From: Actinomycetes bacterium
GTDB lineage: Bacteria; Actinomycetota; Actinomycetes; Propionibacteriales; Propionibacteriaceae
Reading direction: 5' to 3'
Assembly: GCA_023419175.1 (NCBI GenBank)
Contig: JAEZYG010000039.1
Span: 1 to 18,997, forward strand
DNA length: 18,997 nucleotides
Shown here: positions 15,009 to 18,997 of the stretch, in pieces
How the letters are laid out: each line of letters begins with the position of its first letter
Position numbering within the stretch: the first letter of the stretch is position 1
Made by a program: the position numbers and the translations under genes
Notes under the pieces: model-generated
What the model was told of the DNA's origin: nothing
Databases searched by the model: none
What the model saw: the letters and a program-made list of their open reading frames with translations, nothing else

Positions 15009-16922
15009 CTAGATCGAGGGAGTAGAGATAGCTGGAGAAATAGCTCTTTCCAGGGAATATCTCAAAATATCAGAGCGGTGAATGACCCCAACGATACGTC
15101 CATGATCGGCTACTGGAATTTTCTTGACGTGTTTCGAACCCAAAATACGACAGATTTCAGTGATGTCATCATGGATATCGGCGGTCACAATACTGTGAGA
15201 CGAAATAGCCGAAATCTTCATTCCCATCAGATCTTTCACTCGCTGAGAGAATTCTTTATCACCAGTCGTGGTATTCAGCATATAGGTGATCGTGGTAATT
15301 GGATCGGTCACCACATCATCATTTTTCGATAGATAACGCAGAATATCTCCATCTGAAACGATGGCTTTCACATCTCCGCTTTCACAGGTCAGCAATAGGG
15401 AATGGACGTGCTTATTCAACATCATCTGAACCGCTTCCATCACGGTCGCTGAAGAATTGATGGTATAAACATCGCGTTTCATGATGGATTCAACCAGCGT
15501 CCTGTTCTCATTCCTAGAGTCATCGTTAGCTTTTTGAGCGCTGGTAGATCGAACTTTAACAATGACTAAAGCCAAACCGATAAGGCATAGAACGACTGCA
15601 ACCATGAATCCACAATTAATACCGTGAATGGAGGCTTGAATCGGATCTCGATTCGATGAGGATTTCTCTACCAACGAGGAGGTGGAGACGATGATAGCCG
15701 TCCCCAAAGATCCCGCTACCTGGCGCAAAGTGTTATTGACCGACGTTCCATGAGAGATCAGCTCATCAGGTAAGGCATTCATACCCCAAGCATTGACCGG
15801 CATATTGACCAAGGACAGTCCAAACATGCGAACCGTGTAGACGATGACAAGGAAAGTAAACGTCGTTGACGAATCCAAGAAGACGAAGCAACATGTCGCC
15901 ACCGTCAGCAAGGACATACCGATTAAGGAGAGAATACGCGGCCCGTGTTTATCGAATAGTCGTCCAGAAACTGGACTCATAACTCCCATGATGATGGCAG
16001 CTGGCAACATGACCAGGCCAGATTTCGTCGCCGTCAATCCCAAGTCGCTTTGGATGAAAATCGGCATCAATACACTGCCCGCAATCAGCGTCCCTTGAAC
16101 GACCATGATGACGATACAAGAGATGAGGAAGCGTTTATTTTCCAAGACTCTTAACTGAAGCATTGGAGTTTCTAAGGCATATTGACGCTTCCAGAAAATT
16201 ATGAGGCTGATGATACCGACCGTGGTTGCCGCTACACCGGGAATATGAATACCGTGATTACCCAATTCGGAAAGGCCATAGAGTAAACCACCGAATCCAA
16301 GGGTAGAGGTGATGACTGATAGATAGTCTAATTTGAGGCAGCTCGTCCTCTTTTCTTCGGCGGGAAGGAGAACAAAGGCGATCACGATTTCAATCGCGGA
16401 TAAAGCTGCAATAATCCAAAAAATCGGTCGCCATCCGAGATGATCGATGACCATACCTGCCGCTGTAGGGCCGAGTGCGGGAGCAAAGGCAACGACCAAG
16501 CCGAAGATGCCCATCGCTGTCCCACGTTTTTCAAGAGGGAATGTGCGTAAAAGGACGACCATCACCACCGGCTGCAAGATACCGGCTCCAATCGCCTGGA
16601 CAAGACGTCCTACCAAGAGGATGAAGAAGCTAGGAGCAAGACAGGCTACGATCGATCCGATCAGAAAAATTCCCATCGAAGCGGAGAAAAGACGTTTCAG
16701 ACAATATTTCTCCAAAAGAAAAGCCGTGATGGGAATCATGATGGCGTTAACGAGAGTAAATCCTGTCGTCAGCCATTGTGCAGTAGACGCGCTCACGTGC
16801 ATCTGCTTCATGATCGCAGGGATAGCGGGAGTCACCAACGTCTGATTGAGAGCTGCGATGAATGTTCCCGCCATCAAGACGACAATCATTGCCCATTGTC
16901 TGCGCGTAATACCGAAAGCCAT
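15009..16922 (-). CDS. DHA2-type (EmrB/LmrB-like) MFS drug transporter fused to a C-terminal CBS pair
   Basis: This is a 637-residue protein in two parts. Residues 10-455 form a 14-helix-type drug/H+ antiporter: LNQTLVTPAIPAIM (25-38, the LNxT form seen in LmrB-like members), GRLVQAIGAGILQP (105-118), ALGPTAAGMV (149-158, motif C) and GRLFDKHGPR (320-329, motif A repeat). A hydrophilic linker (458-475) leads to two CBS motifs. The first spans about 476-533 (VESIMKRDVYTINSSATVME..., ending AIVSDGDILRYLS), the second about 568-624 (MKISAISSHSIVTADIHDDI..., ending GVIHRSDILRYSL), with about 35 residues between. CBS pairs usually bind adenosine nucleotides and control attached channels or transporters, so nucleotide gating is inferred. 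The ATG has an AGGAAAG ribosome site. Confidence 0.9.
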   Translation of the reverse strand: MAFGITRRQWAMIVVLMAGTFIAALNQTLVTPAIPAIMKQMHVSASTAQWLTTGFTLVNAIMIPITAFLLEKYCLKRLFSASMGIFLIGSIVACLAPSFFILLVGRLVQAIGAGILQPVVMVVLLRTFPLEKRGTAMGIFGLVVAFAPALGPTAAGMVIDHLGWRPIFWIIAALSAIEIVIAFVLLPAEEKRTSCLKLDYLSVITSTLGFGGLLYGLSELGNHGIHIPGVAATTVGIISLIIFWKRQYALETPMLQLRVLENKRFLISCIVIMVVQGTLIAGSVLMPIFIQSDLGLTATKSGLVMLPAAIIMGVMSPVSGRLFDKHGPRILSLIGMSLLTVATCCFVFLDSSTTFTFLVIVYTVRMFGLSLVNMPVNAWGMNALPDELISHGTSVNNTLRQVAGSLGTAIIVSTSSLVEKSSSNRDPIQASIHGINCGFMVAVVLCLIGLALVIVKVRSTSAQKANDDSRNENRTLVESIMKRDVYTINSSATVMEAVQMMLNKHVHSLLLTCESGDVKAIVSDGDILRYLSKNDDVVTDPITTITYMLNTTTGDKEFSQRVKDLMGMKISAISSHSIVTADIHDDITEICRILGSKHVKKIPVADHGRIVGVIHRSDILRYSLERAISPAISTPSI

Positions 16923-16937
16923 GGCTCTTTCCTATTA

Positions 16938-16997
16938 TCAAATCAATAGTTTCCAGAAGAAACAGATCGCTATCTCGCTGGATACTTCATACGACAT
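16938..16997 (-). other. Possible 19-codon leader ORF ahead of the MFS-CBS gene
   Basis: An ATG at 16997 opens a 19-codon frame (MSYEVSSEIAICFFWKLLI) that ends in three consecutive stop triplets (TGA TAA TAG) just before the AGGAAAG ribosome site of the transporter gene. It falls inside the predicted transcript leader. No good ribosome site precedes it. It may be a regulatory leader peptide or chance. Confidence 0.3.
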
Positions 16998-17020
16998 ATC
17001 GTGCCGAACGATCTCTTGGG

Positions 17021-17041
17021 GGATAACGGCTAGACCGATCC
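17021..17041 (-). other. Small hairpin in the MFS-CBS leader
   Basis: GGATCGG pairs with CCG and ATCC across a CTAGA-type loop, with a 2-nt bulge (seven pairs). It lies between the predicted promoter and the leader ORF. There is no T-run after it, so it is not a simple terminator. Confidence 0.25.
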
Positions 17042-17079
17042 GTCAGGAGAAAGGAGAAAAGTTAAAACTTGCCCGAATA

Positions 17080-17108
17080 AATATACACCGTTACCTCTTG
17101 GTAACCAA
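17080..17108 (-). promoter_or_regulatory. Predicted promoter of the MFS-CBS operon
   Basis: On the minus strand, TTGGTT (17108-17103) and TATATT (17085-17080) are spaced by exactly 17 bp. The -10 matches consensus at five of six positions and the -35 has the TTG core. The leader would be about 150 nt. A large palindrome covers the -35 and the whole spacer. Confidence 0.5.
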
Positions 17109-17119
17109 GACGTAACGGT
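17087..17119. promoter_or_regulatory. 33-bp near-perfect palindrome, operator candidate
   Basis: The left arm ACCGTTACCTCTTGGT and the right arm ACCAAGACGTAACGGT flank a central A. The arms are inverted repeats at 15 of 16 positions. A second, overlapping symmetry is GTTACC-TCTT-GGTAAC (17090-17105). No T-run follows on either strand, so it is unlikely to be a terminator. It overlaps the predicted efflux promoter, which fits binding by a dimeric repressor, but no regulator gene lies in the window. Confidence 0.6.
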
Positions 17120-17167
17120 TCTTAACCAGTGATCAGATAAGAAGATGATAAAAGGGGACGACACGAC

Positions 17168-17187
17168 ATGAGGAACCATGAGGAACC
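17168..17187 (+). repeat. Tandem 10-bp repeat upstream of the glycosyltransferase
   Basis: ATGAGGAACC occurs twice head to tail. Each copy begins with an ATG that opens a very short frame (8 and 9 codons). Both lie in the region that would be the 5' leader of the glycosyltransferase mRNA. GAACCA in the repeat can pair with TGGTTC at 17228-17233, just before the start codon. Confidence 0.6.
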
Positions 17188-17239
17188 CTATTGAGACGAT
17201 AAGCTGAAGGGAAAGACCCTAAGCGATTGGTTCATTTTC

Positions 17240-18121
17240 ATGACAATTGATGTGCTATTCCCCTATTACGGCGATGTCGACTTGATGAAATTGGCCGTGA
17301 TGAGCGTTTTGCGTCAAAGCTATCGCGACTTCCGCCTGATCGTCGTCGATGACGGGTATCCTGATCCCACGATCCCTGACTGGTTCGCTTCTCTCAACGA
17401 TGAGCGTGTGAGCTATGAACGCAATGAGACAAATCTGGGAGCAAATGCCAACTATCGCAAATGCGTAAGTAAAGTCGAAAACGACCTGGTCGTCATGATG
17501 GGCGCAGACGATATCATGCTGCCCAATTATCTGGAATGGCTAGCAAATAGAGCTCAGAAATATCCTCAGGTTTCAATCTTCCAACCTGGAGTAGTCGTCA
17601 TCGACGAATCTGGAGCAGCATCCCATTCCCTCGTCGATTCGGTGAAGGGAATATACCGTCCGCGCGGTAATGGAGTGCGAATTCTTTTAGGCGAGCAGAT
17701 GGCGATTTCCCTCCTGCGAGGAGCATGGATGTATTTCCCATCCTTGGGATGGCGAGCGGATGCCATTCAAGGAATCGGTTTTCGCGAAGGTTTCGATGTC
17801 GTCCAAGATCTGTGTTTAACCATGGACGTGGCGATGTCGGGCGGATCGATGCTTCTCGATGATGAATTGGCATTCATGTATCGCCGTTTCAGCGGTTCAG
17901 ATTCATCCGTGCGCGCTCTGTCGGGAACGCGTTTCGCTGAAGAACGCCGATTCTTCATGACGATGGCGGACGAGATGGAGGCGAAAGGATGGAAACGCGC
18001 AGCTAGGGTAGCGCGTCTGCATCTATCCAGCAGACTTCATGCCGGTACTCTTCTTCCGAAGGCAGCCTATCGACGCAACTGGACAGGTGTGCGCAATTTC
18101 ATCGATCACATCGTGAAGTGA
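17240..18121 (+). CDS. Family 2 glycosyltransferase (GT-A fold)
   Basis: This is a 293-residue soluble enzyme likely to transfer a sugar from a nucleotide donor to a surface glycan acceptor at the membrane face. It starts directly with the GT-A strand (IDVLFPYYGDVDLMKLAVMS). VVDDGYPD carries the donor-binding Asp37/Asp38, NLGANANYRKCVSK matches the conserved NxGxxxARN-type helix region, and MMGADDIMLPNYLE (Asp90/Asp91) occupies the DxD metal position. QDLCLTMDVAMSGG (about 190-203) may be the ED-type acceptor region, with Asp in place of the usual ED pair. A basic C-terminal helix with no membrane segment ends the protein. No clear ribosome site precedes ATG. Donor and acceptor cannot be read from sequence. 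It stands alone, with a terminator after it and no other glycan genes nearby. Confidence 0.85.
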   Translation: MTIDVLFPYYGDVDLMKLAVMSVLRQSYRDFRLIVVDDGYPDPTIPDWFASLNDERVSYERNETNLGANANYRKCVSKVENDLVVMMGADDIMLPNYLEWLANRAQKYPQVSIFQPGVVVIDESGAASHSLVDSVKGIYRPRGNGVRILLGEQMAISLLRGAWMYFPSLGWRADAIQGIGFREGFDVVQDLCLTMDVAMSGGSMLLDDELAFMYRRFSGSDSSVRALSGTRFAEERRFFMTMADEMEAKGWKRAARVARLHLSSRLHAGTLLPKAAYRRNWTGVRNFIDHIVK

Positions 18122-18126
18122 TCTTC

Positions 18127-18158
18127 TGGGCGACTAGAATGCTAGTCGCCCATATCTT
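18127..18158 (+). terminator. Rho-independent terminator between glycosyltransferase and rsfS
   Basis: An 11-bp perfect stem, TGGGCGACTAG with CTAGTCGCCCA, closes an AATG loop and is followed by TATCTTTA on the plus strand. It begins 6 bp after the glycosyltransferase stop. It may also hinder the converging rsfS transcript, although the minus strand has no T-run after it. Confidence 0.8.
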
Positions 18159-18167
18159 TATAGGCAC

Positions 18168-18548
18168 TTAGTCGTATGTGCCACAACCGATTCCTGGTAG
18201 ATCAACCAACGGACAGTCTTTCCAGAGGCGTTCTAAAGCGTAGAGGGTTCTTTCCTCATCGTGTTGCACATGGACGACGATATCTCCATAGTCGAGAAGA
18301 ACCCATCTATTAAGCCGGTCACCTTCTCGACGCAGAGGTTTGGCGTCATGATCGAGATGCATCTTTTCCTCGATAGCGTCCACAATCGCCCCTACCTGAC
18401 GCTCATTATTCGCAGAAGCGATCAAGAAGATATCGGTGATATAGACATGGTCAGAGACATCGAAAGCGACGATATCTTGGGCTTTTTTATCGTCAGCAGC
18501 TTGGGCTGCCGTCATGACATATGCGGTGGCAAGATCGCTGGCGGTCAT
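18168..18548 (-). CDS. rsfS: Ribosomal silencing factor RsfS
   Basis: RsfS binds L14 on the large subunit and blocks joining of the subunits when nutrients are scarce. Its 126 residues match the usual length of the family. Recognisable blocks are AAQAADDKKAQDIVAFDVSD, then YITDIFLIASANNERQVGAI, and LLDYGDIVVHVQHDEERTLY followed by LERLWKDCPLVDLP. The ATG at 18548 has GTGAGGA upstream. It lies 26 bp downstream of nadD on the same strand, the usual actinobacterial nadD-rsfS order, so the two are likely one transcript. A 6-residue Gly/Cys-containing tail after the conserved Trp-Lys-Asp block is not unusual. Confidence 0.96.
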   Translation of the reverse strand: MTASDLATAYVMTAAQAADDKKAQDIVAFDVSDHVYITDIFLIASANNERQVGAIVDAIEEKMHLDHDAKPLRREGDRLNRWVLLDYGDIVVHVQHDEERTLYALERLWKDCPLVDLPGIGCGTYD

Positions 18549-18574
18549 AAATCCTCACGTCAGTTACTGATGAA

Positions 18575-18997
18575 TCACACTTCGTCTGATCGATATAATC
18601 CCCGTTTGGCGACATATTGAACGACCCCATCGGGAACGAGATACCACAACGGTAGCCCCTCCCCCACTCTTTTACGACATTCTGTGGAACTGATCGCCAA
18701 CGCTGGAACCTCCATCAAGGTGATCTTTTCCATCGGTAGGTGGCTGATATCTTTCGTGTTCAAATCCACTCCTGGACGCGATACCCCCACAAAATTAGCG
18801 AGATCAAAAAGATCTTCCGCCCCTCTCCAGGTCAAGATAGAGGCCAAAGCATCGGCACCTGTGATGAAGAAAAGATCGACATCATTTCCGCGTTCACAAC
18901 GTAAATCTTTTAAGGTATCGACCGTATAGGTATCTCCTGGGCGATCGATATCGACTCGTGAAACCGAAAAACGGGGGTTGGAGGCGGTGGCGATGAC
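18575..18997 (-). CDS. nadD: Nicotinate-nucleotide adenylyltransferase NadD (5' end outside window)
   Basis: NadD adenylates nicotinate mononucleotide in NAD synthesis. The frame is open to the right edge (VIATASNPRFSVSRVDIDRP...), giving the C-terminal 140 residues; the (H/T)xGH motif is outside. Visible family blocks are GDTYTVDTLKDLR, then FFITGADALASILTW, then GVSRPG, and the C-terminal ISSTECRKRVGEGLPLWYLV with VQYVAKRGLY, which includes the ISST-x-R nucleotide-binding motif. An apparent start at 18847 is an internal TTG. Confidence 0.96.
   Translation of the reverse strand, partial: VIATASNPRFSVSRVDIDRPGDTYTVDTLKDLRCERGNDVDLFFITGADALASILTWRGAEDLFDLANFVGVSRPGVDLNTKDISHLPMEKITLMEVPALAISSTECRKRVGEGLPLWYLVPDGVVQYVAKRGLYRSDEV

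Larger units (their letters stand above)
16923..17239. other. 317-bp divergent intergenic regulatory region
   Basis: This region separates the minus-strand MFS-CBS gene from the plus-strand glycosyltransferase. It holds a ribosome site (AGGAAAG) and leader ORF on the left, a hairpin, a predicted minus-strand promoter inside a 33-bp palindrome in the middle, and the tandem repeat on the right. A plus-strand promoter must also lie here; GATAAG/GATAAA near 17136-17152 are possible -10 elements, but none is paired with a good -35. Confidence 0.6.

Noticed and set aside
16447..16845. 132-codon plus-strand ORF
   Set aside because: Lies entirely antisense inside the transmembrane part of the MFS-CBS gene; its Lys/Arg/Pro/Thr-rich translation is the usual shadow of hydrophobic helices.
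17087..17119. Rho-independent terminator
   Set aside because: Neither strand has a T-run after the stem, and no transcript needs to end there because the flanking genes diverge.
18845..18847. Apparent start codon of a 90-residue protein
   Set aside because: It is an internal TTG of nadD; the same frame is open and NadD-like to the window edge.
1..18997. CRISPR array, insertion sequence, integrase, phage or toxin-antitoxin genes
   Set aside because: I found no regularly spaced repeats, transposase-like frames with terminal inverted repeats, or duplication of the tRNA 3' end that would mark an attachment site.

Overview
The window looks like a core-genome segment of an actinobacterium (Actinomycetota) with a base composition near 50% G+C by eye. 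Supporting signs: an rsgA-hisN pair; a 65-residue zinc-ribbon protein of the DUF7455 type divergent from a ParE-type topoisomerase subunit with the QTKEVLG motif; a 71-residue Cys-rich protein with the CPLRP...CQPG...GPQDCGLVYLVM pattern that I recognise from actinobacteria; a large AcnA-type aconitase; and a nadD-rsfS pair. I cannot name the genus. Frequent GATC and CGAT words are a conspicuous compositional trait.

Layout, left to right: (1) 1-1490, plus strand: the 3' part of rsgA and a complete hisN. (2) 1470-2660, minus: serA, in the short form with a C-terminal ACT domain, overlapping hisN tail to tail. (3) 2704-7650, minus: a tight five-gene peptide-type ABC importer operon (binding protein, two permeases, two ATPases). 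(4) 7739-7893, plus: initiator tRNA-fMet with its own promoter and a strong terminator, then about 245 bp where I see no gene. (5) 8140-11703, minus: a UMF1-family MFS transporter and parE. (6) 11766-12058, plus: the DUF7455-type gene with promoter and terminator. (7) 12084-14729, minus: acnA, with a perfect 14-bp palindrome over its predicted promoter. (8) 14782-16922, minus: an efflux transporter with a C-terminal CBS pair, and downstream of it the small Cys-rich protein. (9) 16923-17239: a 317-bp regulatory region with a 33-bp near-perfect palindrome, a predicted promoter, a 19-codon leader ORF and a tandem 10-bp repeat. (10) 17240-18121, plus: a family 2 glycosyltransferase with a terminator. 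(11) 18168-18997, minus: rsfS and the 3' part of nadD.

Most genes are housekeeping: ribosome assembly (RsgA) and silencing (RsfS), histidine, serine and NAD synthesis, the TCA cycle, chromosome decatenation and initiator tRNA. The most unusual locus is the efflux module at 14782-17119. A 14-helix-type drug/H+ antiporter is fused to a probable nucleotide-sensing CBS pair. Its gene lies behind a palindromic operator-like sequence and a short leader ORF, and it is followed by a small Cys-rich protein. No CRISPR array, insertion sequence, integrase or phage gene was seen.
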